A stretch of DNA of 64,000 nucleotides from Petrolisthes cinctipes (GCA_033782935.1 JAWQEG010000630.1:491001-555000), one strand, 5' to 3'. Numbered from the stretch's first letter, positions 46,001 through 57,732 are shown. The notes: generated from the sequence alone by a model not told the origin. Translations and numbers: made by a program.

Positions 46001-46790
46001 TTGCGGCTTTGAGGATATTATCTTGAATATTATTTACTTTATCATCAATGGTTTCTCCAACAATTTCAATATTGACACCCTTTGTGAAGGACACCCAGTC
46101 TGCTTTTTTTACGTTAAATTTCGGTGCTGAAGGCTCTTTAATAGTGTCGATTTTAAATTTAATCACAATAGGAAAATGGTCGCTTCCCAATGAGTCATCA
46201 ATGGGTAGCCACTGGCAAGAGGCTGCAATCGATGGGGAGACCAGAGATAGGTCAAGGACGCTAAAATTACCAGTATTATCATCAACTCTCGTCGGACTAC
46301 CGTCGTTCAGAAGAACCAAATTGGAATAACTGATTAGCCTAGCCATCTGTTCCCCCTTTCCGTCATCCTGCAGGGAACCCCATAACGTATGATGAGCATT
46401 AAAATCTCCTACAATTAATTTTCTACAGGGCAGACTGTCCTGTAGATCAAAAATATCATCATAAGTTACTGTATCAGGAGGATAGTAGACAGAACAGATA
46501 GTCAGGTAGGTGCCACCGAATTTTACTCTGCAAGCGACACTTTCCACAGGAAAATTACAGGGCACATCAGTGAAAGGGAGGTTATGGCGGATGTAGATTG
46601 CCACTCCACCTCCACCCCTCCCCCCACGGTCCCTCCTAATTAACCTGTAGTTCCGAAGCTGAACAACCTCGTCTTCGACTTGGTCGTTCAGATGAGTTTC
46701 CTGAAGGGCAATAATATCAGCAGCGTAAGAACAAGCCAAAAGTTTAAGCTCATTTAATCTAGCTCTAAGACTTCGACAGTTCCATTGCAT
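43076..46790 (-). pseudogene. LINE C ORF2: EN-RT-RNase H, one frameshift
   Basis: Begins at ATG 46790 (MQWNCRSLRARLNELK) and is open to about 44709, then after a single-base frame change near 44710-44720 continues to a stop at 43076. Endonuclease: MQWNCRS, ALQETHL, VYYPPD, VGDFNAHH, GSDHFPI. Reverse transcriptase: FLDIEKAYDMTWRHGLL, GVPQGRVLSPTLF, YSLYADDCAIW. RNase H: HLYTDGSKTDECVGAGVW, FLAELFAINKAL, FTDSLSSLQAI, WVPSHYGIYGNEQADI. A CQVCNSIMSISHSIIFC finger ends it. Roughly 1,235 residues when read across the break, normal for this group. Sequence identity to family A is low; the two are separate families. Confidence 0.9.
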
Positions 46791-46811
46791 GGAGTATGGT
46801 TAGCGCGAAGA

Positions 46812-48121
46812 TTATCGCTGTTTATGGGGTTTCTTGGAGCCTTGTTCGTCTGGCCGAATCTTTTTGTGCTGGGAGGGAAGACCCTCTTCCTCCCCTGCAC
46901 TTCCCGGGGACCTCCCGCGGGCAGGTTTCACGACGGTAGCCTCCATCGCCTGTTCCTCTCCATGAGGTACAGAGCCAGTCCTCGAACGGCTCGTCTCGCG
47001 ACAAGCCGGACGACTCCCGGATGTAGGCTTCATGGGAGTCACCTGAGCGAGAACATGAGATTTTGAAGCTGATACGGTATCATCAGCCTTGTGGTGCTTC
47101 TTTTGCTGGGTTGATTCAACAACTTCTAATTCTTTAATTTCGTTATCCTTAGTCTGAATAGTCACGTTAACATCTGCTGTAGTTACAGGAGCAGTGGTGC
47201 CAGTCATAGCTGCAGCATAGGAAACTGTGGGAGTTTGGTTAACCCCCTCCACCTTCCTCTTTGCCTCACCACAACTAACATCATGAGCCCTCATGTATGC
47301 CATTGCTTCAGTCTCCACTTTAAGGCTCCTGCAGTCACCTGCACTTGCCTGGTGGGGCCGCCACAATTAGCACACCTGAAGACTGTCTCTGAACACAACT
47401 CAGTCTCGTGACTACCTGCACATTTACCACAAGTGAATGAATCTTTATTGAAGCACCTCAATGCTGTGTGTCCGAATTTCTGGCAACGGAAACAACGCAT
47501 CGGTTTCTGAATGTATGGTCTAACGTGAACTATTTCGTATCCAATCTTTACCGTTTCCGGAATCTGTGCTGAAGCAAAAGTCATGAAACACAAGCCAAAT
47601 TTCTCTCTCTTGTTCTCTCTCATCCTGGTCATACTTTGAACATCAACAACGCCTTGGTCCTTCATTCCTTCCAAAATGTCTGCCTCATTCAGAGCGGCCA
47701 AATCCCTATGGAAAATGACGCCCTTACAGGTATTTGGCCCCACTGGAATGGTGACTTTCACCTTCAAGTTATGAATTTGCGTCAGTTTAAGGAGATCCTT
47801 AACCTGGGATGCCTTCAGTACTTTCACCAGGATACTACCATCACGCAACTTGTTAGCAGCAGCAAAACTGTCACCCACTTGACCATCAAGGACCTTTTTG
47901 ACGATAAAGGGGTTAAAATTCTTGAGAGACTGACCCTCATCTACACATCTAATATTAACATAACGAGCATTCATAGGAGGAATTTTAACATCAAGTTGTC
48001 GTTGTCTGTCTGCCGTAGGGGTTCCATTATTGTCAGCCATTGTCCTAGTTTGGTCCTTGGTCGTTAACCTCCCTCCTTGAGGAGGAGGGAGGCTAGTCGG
48101 GGGTTCATCCATCCGGGGCAT
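46812..48121 (-). pseudogene. LINE C ORF1: gag-like, one frameshift
   Basis: Starts at MPRMDEPPTSL (48121) and stays open to the third zinc knuckle, where the frame changes near 47350 and continues to 46812. Conserved central region IPVGPNTCKGVIFHRDLAAL, then knuckles CFRCQKFGHTALRC, CGKCAGSHETELC and CANCGGP/HQASAGDC, the last split by the frameshift, followed by a basic Lys/Arg-rich C-terminus. About 430 residues in total. ORF2 starts 22 bases after its end, with no overlap, unlike family A. Confidence 0.8.
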
Positions 48122-48336
48122 CGGACTACGTCCGACCCCTCTCCTAGCACACTCACCTACCTCCCTTAACTATTGTATCAACCCCCAAAACTGGACAATA
48201 ATTTAGGGAATAAAAGTTACCTTTTCTCGCCCCCCCCCCCCCCTAGTGGTAGCTTGGCGGCGTTCTCCAGTACCGTCTAGGGGATCGGAGTTAGTGCGGA
48301 AGGAACTTCCCCACCACCGAACCTGCCTAATGCGAG
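48122..48336 (-). other. LINE C 5'UTR, proximal part
   Basis: Leader between ORF1 and the LINE A copy 3 insertion, including a run of C at about 48230-48243. The distal part of the leader is 53979-54448. Confidence 0.7.
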
Positions 48337-48529
48337 TTTTTTTTTTTTTTTTTTTTAATTAATTGCGCCGTAGCGTCAATCAACAGGCAGGCAACAATAC
48401 ATACGGGTAGGAGGGACTCATGAGAATACAATGACTACAACCACACATACACACGCACACACACACACACACATCACGAAAACATAACAGAATGGAGCAC
48501 AAGCATACAGACAAATATTACATTATGAC

Positions 48530-51500
48530 CTACTTAAATCCACTAAAACGAGGGTGGCGTACCAGAAGTTCCTCCAGAACCTGGTGGTTCAGCAGGTGTC
48601 GACAAACCACAACTAGTGGCAGGCCCCGGGGCAGCAAGTGTCGGACAGTGGGGCAGGCCAGGCAATAGTGCTCTACAGTGTTAGCACGAGGCGCTCGACA
48701 CAAGCGACACTCAGTGAAGGGAGGCTCACCCTGCATTCCAGCAACCTGCCACGGTGGCCGGTAGCCAAGCCTCAAATGAGCAGAGACTACATTGTGCCTC
48801 CGAACAATGAGGCCTCGACGACGGTAGGAATATTTGTGATGGCAAACAGACTCATAATGTGTGATGAAGATGCTGAAGGGCCTCTCTGCATCCCTGCGTC
48901 GCCGTACAGGGAGGAGAGCGGCGGAGCGGACTTTAGAGAGGTAACATGTCAGGGAGAGAGGACATCCAACACCACGAGGAGGCAGATGGCAGGCTTCCTT
49001 TGCGAGTCTGTCAACTGTACCATTGTGACGTAAACCTACGTGGGATGGCACCCATAAAAATTTGACAGTCAAGTTACGATGACGCAATAAGGACAAAAAC
49101 GATAAAATCTGCTGAACAACAGTAGTGTGTGTGGGCTGAACACTAGAGAGAGAATGAAGGGCAGGTCTGGAGTCACAAAAAATGGCAGCATTCACTCCAC
49201 GTTGAAAAACAAAACTAACAGCATCCTGAATGGCATATAGTTCACACAATGTTGAGCTAGAGTGGTTACAGAGACAACGGCCAACCCAGCCCCCTGGAGG
49301 TGACTCCATGTCATGTGAGAAAACGGCACAACCTGCTGCACCATCCACTTGCAATGAGCCATCAGTGTAGAGGCAGTATGGATCTGTGATGGAGGACGTC
49401 ACTGTTTCTATGTGTTCCAGAGCCAACTGCCGCTGTAGAGAAGGCAGTTCCGACTTGGAAGTAAGTGTGAAGCTCACATCAGGTGTTGGTAGCATCCACG
49501 GAGGGGGTCCTGGGGGAACGTCGGCCACCATTATATCTATATTAAGACTACAGAGCATAGAGGAAACAGACCTTATAAGAATACGTCCAGCAGGCAGTAT
49601 AGGAGGGACCGGGTAGTTTGGTCTAAGAGAAGTCCTGACTAACTGAGAGTAATGGGGTGAAAGATGTGGGAAATGGAGGCACTTGACAGTGAAGCAAGTA
49701 ACATTAGAATAAATTCTCTCCACTAACGGGGGAAGACGCAACTCACGCTGCATGTTCACTATCCTGGTCGACATTGGACAACCGAGAATTATTCTCATTG
49801 CTCTATTCTGAAACTTTTCTAAAGTTTCCAGAGTAGCCCTAGGAAGTTGAATCAGAGCAGGGGAGAGGTAATCAACAACTGAACGGATAAAAGCAATATA
49901 GATAGTCCTGGCTACTGGGATGGAGATGCCCGAGGAGTTGTTAGTGACCCATTAAAGTGGCGTAAGTCGGCGTTGGAGACGACCCAATAAGTCCTGGACA
50001 ATGGGATGGTCTTGAGGTCTGGCAGGGACAATTGGCCAAATATTGACTGGTGCGCCCAGGTAGCGATACTGGGAACACATGGGAATGACAGTCCCTCCAA
50101 TGGTGATCACTGGCCGAGCTTGAGGAAGGCGGCAGGTGAATATTCTGCTCTTATCTGGGGAGACAATAATGCCACAGTGAGAGAAGGACACAGAGAAGGA
50201 GTCAAGAAACCGCTGGAGATCCCTTGGTGAGGTAGAATGAACACAGATATCATCAGCATAGCACGTAATTGTAGTTCCAGGTATATCAGGGAGAGAAGTG
50301 AGCAGCCGATGCATCAGAATATTAAATAACAATGGGCTGAGAACACCCCCTTGAGGCGTACCAAGATGAAAACTGCGCAAAGAACTGAGCGCACCACTGA
50401 AAAACACACGGGAGGTCCTGTTACTCAGGTAGCCCCAAATCCACCGTAATAGATTACCCTTTATCCCAAAGTCAACCAGTTGATCCAAAATGACGTCTCT
50501 ATTAGCAACATCGAAGGCACTTCGAAGGTCAATGAAGGCCACCACACTGTCCCTGTTAAGGCGAGTGTACAGGTCGACTAGGCAGTGGTGTGTGCTCCGC
50601 TGGGGAAGGAAACCAAACAGCCATGGAGAAAGGCGATCTTGCAGTCTGTACATGAGACGATTGAGTAAGATTCTCTCCATAACTTTACAAAAACAGGAAG
50701 TCAGGGAAATAGGCCTGAACTTCGCAGTGCCGGGCTTAGGGATGGGTATTATTGTGCTGCTGGTCCAGGCTCGTGGTACACAACCATCACGAAGACAAAG
50801 ATTGTACAGTAGAAGTAGAGGGTTCCCAGGAACTTGTTGAAGTAGGCACAGCACAGCATAAGTAATACCATCATCACCAGGGGAAGAAGCTCTACCCTGA
50901 GAGAGAGCACGTCGCAACTCCTCCTCAGTTATCACCTCTGCATCATCGTCATCATCTTGCAACAGAGCAGACATTAGACGTAACCGATGGACAGCAGCAC
51001 GGGAAGTGAGTGCATCTTGTATGTGGATGGGTAGACTGGCTGAGGTAGATTGTTCTGACCAGGCATCGACAAGTTGTTGGGCATAGTCGGCGGGAGTGTG
51101 ATGACGAGCAGTGGCCAGTGTCTTTTTAACAACCCGATGGATGAGGTGCCACATAGATGCCACACTTGTTTGCTGGTTGATGCTATCCGTGAACCGCTGC
51201 CAAGACTCAGTGTGAGCACAATCCTGCAGGGCAACTAAAGCGTCCCTAGACATCTGGTAACGATGGAGCAGGTCAGGGGTTGGGTTGGCTTGAAACAATA
51301 GGCCATCACGTTCAGCCTCCTCCTTTGCCTCCTGTATACGTGCATCCAGCATCCAGGAGTGGGCAGTATGGCGATGCTGGAGGTGTGGCCGGGACACGTA
51401 TAGCCTATAAAAGTCATGAGTAGCAGATACAAGATCAGAGTACAACTGTTCAGCTGATGATATGTCAAATGTAGGGAATACATGGGCCATGAATAAGATG

Positions 51501-52414
51501 TAAGTCGGGCAATATTTAGGGGGCACAGCAATACGCAAACGAGTGGCTGAAGCACTTGACCCAGCAGTTAAAGAATAATGAAACCGAAGAGCGATGTGAT
51601 CAGAGAATAAGTCTGGCACGGAGGAGCACAGGACCCGAGATGCTATCAGGCCAGACGAGAGGATGTAATCCAGAGTACCTCCCCGTCAATGAGTGGCACC
51701 GCCAGTGTCCCAGCGTGTCAGATGATGCTTGCGGATGTATGAAAGGAGACGAACACCATTACGATTAATAGAGCCAGAACCATCACCGAAATCAGAATGC
51801 CGAGCATTAAAATCTCCCATATAAACCATACCACGCACTGTTGGAGAAGGAAGAGCCTCAAGAGTGAGTCTAGCTGGGGCAGAATAGACATTACATAGTT
51901 GGAGTACTCCATTCCCAGGTAGAACCTCAAATAGCTGAAAGGTCATGTCAGGATCAGTGGAGGTACGGAGAGGGCGATGTGGCAAGGAGCTATGTATGTA
52001 AGTCAGGAGACCATTCCTTACCAGATGAACATATGGCACATAACCTGAGAGAGGAGGAGCATGCCCAGCAGCGAGCGGCCGTCCTGGAAATGCTTCCTGG
52101 AGAAAAATAACACTGGGATGATGACGAAAAACATAGGCCTTGAGTTGAGTGAGCTTAGCATAACTGGTGATACCACATACATTCCAGGAGATGACATCCA
52201 GCCGGCAATCACTAGCGAACTCTGTATTTGGAGGTAGAAGTCCGGTGAGTGGGGGCAGATGAGCGACCTGGAGAAGAAGATGGACCAGGAGAAGGGACTG
52301 ACTCGAAAAGCTTTTCAAGGCACGATGCAACAGTATCCATCTTTTCGGTAAGGGTAGTGACAGTCGAGATGATGGCCTGCTGAGCCTCGACCAAGGTGGA
52401 GAGTTTGGAGTCAT
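48530..52414 (-). pseudogene. LINE A copy 3 ORF2, two stops and a frame change
   Basis: Frame from ATG 52414 through the endonuclease to TGA at 51686-51688 (the shared position), then open from 51619 through the whole reverse transcriptase to a stop at 49952 (CCACTTTAATGGG against CCACTTCAATGG in copy 1), and again through RNase H from about 49900 to the stop at 48530. Catalytic motifs (FIDLRSAFD, GTPQGGVLSP, YADD, YTDGS, WVPSH) are all preserved. Confidence 0.9.
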
Positions 52415-53696
52415 TGGCAGCCTGCGCGGCAACTAGCCCATCAATCCTAGCTTCAAGGGCAGAAAAGCGGTTCTCGAGAGCCGTACATCGTGCCATGAGG
52501 GTAGCAACAGACTTGCGGATGGCCATGTCTGGAGGTGAGGCAGGGCTGGTAGGAGGAGCAGACTGGGGAGGTGGTGGTGGTGGTGGTGGTGGTGGAGGCG
52601 GAGCAATAGTAGTGACACGAGCCTGGACCTGACGTCGAGTACATCCATGCCACACATTAACCCCTGGCTGAAGGCATCGTGGACACTTCCATCGAGACGT
52701 ATCCTCAGGAGGTGAAGGCTCAGAGATGGAGGCAGCAGGACGTGATGGTTCGCCCCTGACAGGACACGTCTTGGAATCATGGTCGGCAGCACACCATGCA
52801 CACTTCGGCCTGGCAGAACAGTACCGGGAGATATGCCCCACACCCCAGCACCTGTAGCACCAAGGCTGGTCATTATGAAGTTTCCTCACCTCACACGGTG
52901 GAAGACAAGGGAGGAAATCAAAGGAAATCTCATTTGGAGGTGGATCAGGTTGACTCCAGACAACAATAATACGGCTAATGGGGGAACCATCTTGGAAAAA
53001 ACGACGGGCAAAATACACACCAGGGTATCCCTTAGCAAGTTTCGGGTCAACATCAATAGGAAAACGAGTAAGGATGTAGCTGGGGAACTTACGAGGCCTC
53101 TCGGGTGAGTCTTCAAGAATGAGGGGCAGAGACAAAAATTCACCAGCCTTTACTCTATCAATGATATCCTGACGCTTCCTAGAGATGTAGACAAACCGGG
53201 CGGTGACAGCAGCCATCTTCACTTCAGCCAGTTCAAGCTGCAGCTGGAAGGCCCTGTTGGCATCAGACAACCAACGCAACTTTGTGTCCGTAGATGGGTT
53301 CCCAGAGAAGGAGAGCTTGACATAGGCATTTCTTGGGGCAAAAGCAGGAAGGTTGGACGAGGGCAAGGAGTTGGTATACAAGGAAGAAACACCACGTTGA
53401 GGCAGAGAAGGTACGTCATGCACAGCTGAAGCACCCTTGGCAGTCTTGGCAGCCGGAGGCAAACAGTCCACACCATCGGAATCCTGCAAGGAGTCGGACG
53501 AGGCATCAATGGGTCGCTTGGTAGAGGTTGAGGAGGTGGAAGGCTGCAACCTGAGCTGCGGAGTGACCGAGGAGAGGGGGGGAGGGTTGCGAGAAGGCAG
53601 CTCAGGCCAGTGATCCTCGATAGGAGACTCATCCTCCTCCGACATGGCCAAGTCGGTCTCCAGGCAGGAAGCCACATCCGAATCCGCGCTCTCCAT
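52212..53696 (-). CDS. LINE A copy 3 ORF1: gag-like protein, 494 aa, intact
   Basis: Open from ATG 53696 to a stop at 52212, one Pro longer than copy 2 in the Pro run. The same zinc knuckles and coiled coil are present. Scattered substitutions relative to copy 2 (for example SDANRAFQLQLELAEVK where copy 2 has SDVNRAFQLQRELAEVK) show independent drift after insertion. Confidence 0.9.
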   Translation of the reverse strand: MESADSDVASCLETDLAMSEEDESPIEDHWPELPSRNPPPLSSVTPQLRLQPSTSSTSTKRPIDASSDSLQDSDGVDCLPPAAKTAKGASAVHDVPSLPQRGVSSLYTNSLPSSNLPAFAPRNAYVKLSFSGNPSTDTKLRWLSDANRAFQLQLELAEVKMAAVTARFVYISRKRQDIIDRVKAGEFLSLPLILEDSPERPRKFPSYILTRFPIDVDPKLAKGYPGVYFARRFFQDGSPISRIIVVWSQPDPPPNEISFDFLPCLPPCEVRKLHNDQPWCYRCWGVGHISRYCSARPKCAWCAADHDSKTCPVRGEPSRPAASISEPSPPEDTSRWKCPRCLQPGVNVWHGCTRRQVQARVTTIAPPPPPPPPPPPPQSAPPTSPASPPDMAIRKSVATLMARCTALENRFSALEARIDGLVAAQAANDSKLSTLVEAQQAIISTVTTLTEKMDTVASCLEKLFESVPSPGPSSSPGRSSAPTHRTSTSKYRVR

Positions 53697-53945
53697 TAAA
53701 CCAGGCAAGGCCTAGATGGGAAGCGAACAACTGAACACACACGAACACACGAACATACACACACAGAACCACAATAAAAAAAATAAACCACAAACAACAA
53801 TACCACAAACAGCAAAACCACAAAAAAAAAGATAGAAAATATAAACAACCCCTATAACACCACAGACACAACAACACACAAAAAAGAACGTTGAAACAAG
53901 ACAAACAACAACACAAACAACAACACAGGCAGAGCGCCAGGAACT

Positions 53946-53978
53946 CGTCTTCACTCCAGGAAGGTTGGGGTGAGACTG
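53946..53978 (-). promoter_or_regulatory. Internal Inr+DPE core promoter, LINE A copy 3
   Basis: TCAGTCT at the start (A+1 at 53977) and AGACG at 53950-53946, +28 to +32. The T at -2 comes from the host duplication. Confidence 0.65.
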
Positions 53979-54448
53979 AATGCGAGGGGTGGTGTAGTAG
54001 GAACCCACCTCCAAACCGAATACACTTGCTCAGCCAAGAGACAACCGTAGGCCCAGGAGGTCGCACGGAAAATATGGAAGAAAAAGTAGTTTAAGAAAAA
54101 GAGGTGCCCAAATGACGCACCAGACTACTGGGCCCCCTTACCACAGGGTTTCCCCTGAGGCAGTGAGTGCTGCGGGTCTGGTGTGGGGAACAACTAACTA
54201 CTAGCTACCATAAACTACTGGTTGTCCTCCAGCAAAAAAAACAAATCACTGAAGGTGTACACAGCAGTGCAGCAAAACGCTGCAAATTTACTTTAATTTA
54301 TAACTTTAACTAGGCAGAGAAACAACAGAGTACTACCGGTAAGAGGCCTCAGTACACCAAGGTAACTCCACGAACAGCACTGGTGTCTATTGTTGCTATG
54401 CACAACGAGGACGAGGTCTTGACTGCACAAAGTCTGGACGCATAATGG
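53979..54448 (-). other. LINE C 5'UTR, distal part
   Basis: Leader of LINE C on the far side of LINE A copy 3. No ORF. Its outer end carries the promoter-like pair described separately. Confidence 0.65.
54415..54448 (-). promoter_or_regulatory. Internal Inr+DPE-like core promoter, LINE C
   Basis: The element starts CCATTATG immediately inside the target duplication. Taking the A at 54446 as +1, AGACC occupies 54419-54415, exactly +28 to +32, and fits RGWYV. The initiator (CCATTA) is only a partial match to TCAKTY. Confidence 0.5.
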
Positions 54449-54460
54449 CGAGAAAGAAGA

Positions 54461-54914
54461 GTGAAGACACAACAGCTGTCTACCCTCCTCCTTCCTCGCT
54501 GGACCAGGCGGTAAAGATGCCACACACTTCCACATTAATAAATCTTTATGACAACTTTAAATTTACACTCAACAGATTATTCAATGAAACCTGGTTATCA
54601 TAAGCCTTATACATCAAATAAGATTCAGTCTTAATTATATCCTCATCATCATATCACAATATTACAACCTCTGTCGTCACTTCCGATTCCAATGTTTATG
54701 TATATTTGGGAACGAAATTATCACAATTGCCACATCAACAATGTTACCAACTCCCAAAAATAAGCTTCAGGGTGCAGGCCAATAAATAAAGAGAAGAAAG
54801 GCAAGATTATTCCTATTTACAATATTTACACCCATGTTCATTCCGCTTCCGTCGCAAGCTGCATCTCCTAAGGTGAAACAACTTAAGAATTAATTATTAG
54901 GAGAATAATAGGAG
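54461..54914. other. No gene seen
   Basis: Unassigned sequence between LINE C and the second ATC array. Confidence 0.4.
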
Positions 54915-56490
54915 CGTTACATTATCATCACCATCATTATCAATCCCCGCCAACATCATCATCATCATCACTACCATCACCACCATCACTACCATTATCA
55001 TCATCACCACTACCATTATTACCATCATCACCATCATTGTCAATCCCCGCCAACATCATCTTCATCACTACCATTACCATCACCACTACCATTATTATCA
55101 TCACCACCACCACCATCATCACTACCATCATCACCATCATTGTCAATCCCCGCCAACATCATCATCATCACCACCATCACTACCATTATTACCATCATCA
55201 CCACCACCATTATTACCATCATCACCAACACCATCAATACCATCACGATCACCACTACCATTATTATCATCATCACCACCACCACCATCACTACCATTAT
55301 TATCATCATCACCAATCACCACCATCACCACCATTATTATCATCACCACCAATCACCACCACCACAACCATCACTACCATTATTATCATCATCACCAATC
55401 AACACCACTACCATCACTATCACCACTACCATTATCATCACCATCACTAATCACCACCATCACCACCATTATAATCATCATCACCAATCACCACCTTCAC
55501 CACTATCATTATAATCATCATCACCAATCACCACCATCACCACCATTATTATCATCACAACCACCACCATCACTACCATTATTATCATCACTAATCACCA
55601 TCACCACCATTATTATCATCTTCACCAATCACCACCACCACCACCATCACTACCATTATCATCATCATCACCAATCAACACCACTACCATCAGTACCATT
55701 ATTACCCTCATCACCAATCACCACCATCACCACCATTATAATCTTCATCACCAATCAACACCTCTACCATCACTATCATCATCACTACCATTACCATCAC
55801 CACTACCATTATTATCATCATCATCACCACCACCATCACTATCATTATTACCAACCATCACCATCACTACCATTATTATCATCACTAATCACCACCACCA
55901 ATCACCACCATTATTATCACCAATCACCACAATCACTACCATCATCACCATCACTACTATTATTATTATCATCACCAATCATCACCAATCACCACCACCA
56001 TTATCATCATCACCACCAATTACCACCACCACGATGACCACCATTATTATCATCATCACCAATCACCACCACCATTATTATCACCATCACCACCACCATT
56101 ATTATCACCAATCACCACCATCACTACCATCATTATCATCATCACCAATCACCACCACCACCATCACCATCATTATTATCATCATCACCAATCACCACCA
56201 CCACCATCACTACCATTATTATCATCACTAATCACCATCACCATTATCATCACCAATCATCACCACCACCATCACTACCACTAATATCATCACTAATCAC
56301 CATCACCACCACCATTATCATCACCAATCATCACCAATTACCACCATCACCATCACCACCATTATTATCATCATCACCAATCACCACCACCACCATCACT
56401 ACCATTATTATCATCATCACCAATCACCACCACCACCACCATTATCATCACCAATCATCACCAATCACCACCATCATCATCATTAATATT
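54915..56490. repeat. ATC minisatellite M, second array
   Basis: About 1.6 kb. The left 230 bases have the CATCATTGTCAATCCCCGCCAAC interruption of the first array. The rest changes to ATCATCACCAATCACCACCACC units, so the array evolved a second higher-order unit. Confidence 0.95.
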
Positions 56491-57100
56491 TTCATTGTTT
56501 TTCATTACCATTGTTGTGTTTACTCTAAGCTAAACTTTAAATTTCTCAGGAATTTCAATATTATTTTGGGTAAATTTACAGAAGTACTGTGTTCACTATA
56601 TTGTATATTTTAGTATCATTGACCCACTATTTTGGACCATTCTAAGACACTTTTCATGGTATTAGTATTGAAGTACTTCATTCACTATATTGTATATTTT
56701 AGTATCACTACCCACTATTTTGGACCATTCTAAAACACTTTTTATCTATGGTGTTTCTCTCGGATATTTTTGAAATATGCCCCGTTTTACAAACATAATT
56801 TGGAAATTAGTCTGACATAACCTGACCTGACCTAGCCTAACCTAGACCACAGCAGACTACCAAGACCTAACCTGGGCAAACTACCGGGACCTAATCTGGG
56901 AAAAACTACCAGGATATAACCGGTGTAAACTATCGTAAAGTGACCGTGGCAAATTCCCGGAACCTAGCCGGATGTGGTAATACTGCGCGGACATGGCCAA
57001 AAAGGACACAATAAATTCTGTAATAATACTTTTTTTTTCTTCTTCTTTGAGGAAGATCAAAATTGAACACAATATTCAGTCTATGTCTATTGCCTACCTT
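56491..57100. other. No gene seen; short direct repeat
   Basis: ATTGTATATTTTAGTATCA followed by ACCCACTATTTTGGACCATTC occurs twice (about 56600 and 56690). A run of CCTAACCTG/CTACCGGGACC-like short repeats follows at 56818-56960. Confidence 0.5.
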
Positions 57101-57102
57101 TT

Positions 57103-57103
57103 T

Positions 57104-57150
<47 letters not shown>

Positions 57151-57208
57151 TTATTCTGCCATTACATTCTCTCTCCCTCTCTCTCTCTCTCATAATTAGT
57201 TTGCCATT

Positions 57209-57249
<41 letters not shown>

Positions 57250-57324
57250 CATAATTATTCTGCCATTACAATTCTCTCTCTCTCTCCCTCTCTCTCTCTC
57301 TCTCTCATAATTAGTCTGCCAATA

Positions 57325-57371
<47 letters not shown>

Positions 57372-57385
57372 TTAGTCTGCCAATA

Positions 57386-57428
<43 letters not shown>

Positions 57429-57487
57429 TTAGTCTGCCAATACTCTCTCTCTCTCTCTCATAATTAGTCTGCCAATACACACACACA

Positions 57488-57537
<50 letters not shown>
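57103..57537. repeat. TC/ATAATTAGTCTGCCAATACA minisatellite
   Basis: (TC)n blocks alternate with ATAATTAGTCTGCCAATACATT spacers in about seven units of 45-70 bp. It ends 36 bases before the exon 6 acceptor, so the sense strand upstream of that acceptor is over 400 bases of pyrimidine-rich sequence. Confidence 0.95.
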
Positions 57538-57540
<3 letters not shown>

Positions 57541-57573
57541 TATAATTAACCTAACTAATCTTTCCTTTTCCAG

Positions 57574-57732
57574 GACGAAAAAAAGTGTTGCATTTCGAAT
57601 CCCTTGGACACTACAATCGAAAATTGCAACGAAAATTTTCCAGTGCTCTGTGTCTCTTCGTACGCTCTCTGTATGTCTAAGACGAACACTCCGATTGCAT
57701 CCTTCGAACTCCAGTCAGATAACACGTCTTAA
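57574..57732 (+). CDS. Putative host gene terminal exon 6
   Basis: Acceptor CTAACTAATCTTTCCTTTTCCAG, with a CTAAC branch-like site and a good pyrimidine tract, followed by an open frame in phase 0 that continues exon 5 (VLEE|DEKKCC). Fifty-two codons to TAA at 57730-57732. It contains CC, then NCNENFPVLC and a further Cys, six in all, and an N-glycosylation site near the C-terminus (NTS). The NFPVLC segment weakly recalls the last cysteine of C-type lectin domains, but no lectin core is present. No AATAAA was found in the following few hundred bases. Exons 1-2-3-5-6 total 624 bases, exactly 208 codons including stop. Confidence 0.5.
   Translation, partial: DEKKCCISNPLDTTIENCNENFPVLCVSSYALCMSKTNTPIASFELQSDNTS

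Larger units (their letters stand above)
48337..53978 (-). mobile_element. I-group LINE family A, copy 3 (full length)
   Basis: Full-length minus-strand copy from CAGTCTCACCCC (complement ending at 53978) to a 21-base poly(A) (T run at 48337-48357). It is flanked by the 8-bp direct repeat AATGCGAG at 48329-48336 and 53979-53986, which fixes the 5' end of family A to the base. It sits in the 5'UTR of LINE C. Confidence 0.95.
42982..54448 (-). mobile_element. I-group LINE family C, interrupted by LINE A copy 3
   Basis: Minus-strand element; the own sequence is 54448-53979 plus 48336-42982 (about 5.8 kb), the rest being LINE A copy 3 in its 5'UTR. The 12-bp direct repeat CGAGAAAGAAGA flanks it at 42970-42981 and 54449-54460. 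The tail is a tetranucleotide (CAAG)n repeat (plus strand GCTTGCTTGCTTGCTTG at 42983-42999) instead of poly(A). Two ORFs are present, each with one frameshift. Confidence 0.85.

Noticed and set aside
43076..48121. LINE C as another copy of LINE A in diverged form
   Set aside because: Different zinc-knuckle spacing, different RT and RNase H sequence, no ORF overlap and a tetranucleotide tail instead of poly(A).
57574..57700. C-type lectin domain in exons 5-6
   Set aside because: Only NFPVLC resembles the lectin C-terminus; there is no calcium-binding motif, no WIGL block and the spacing of cysteines does not fit.
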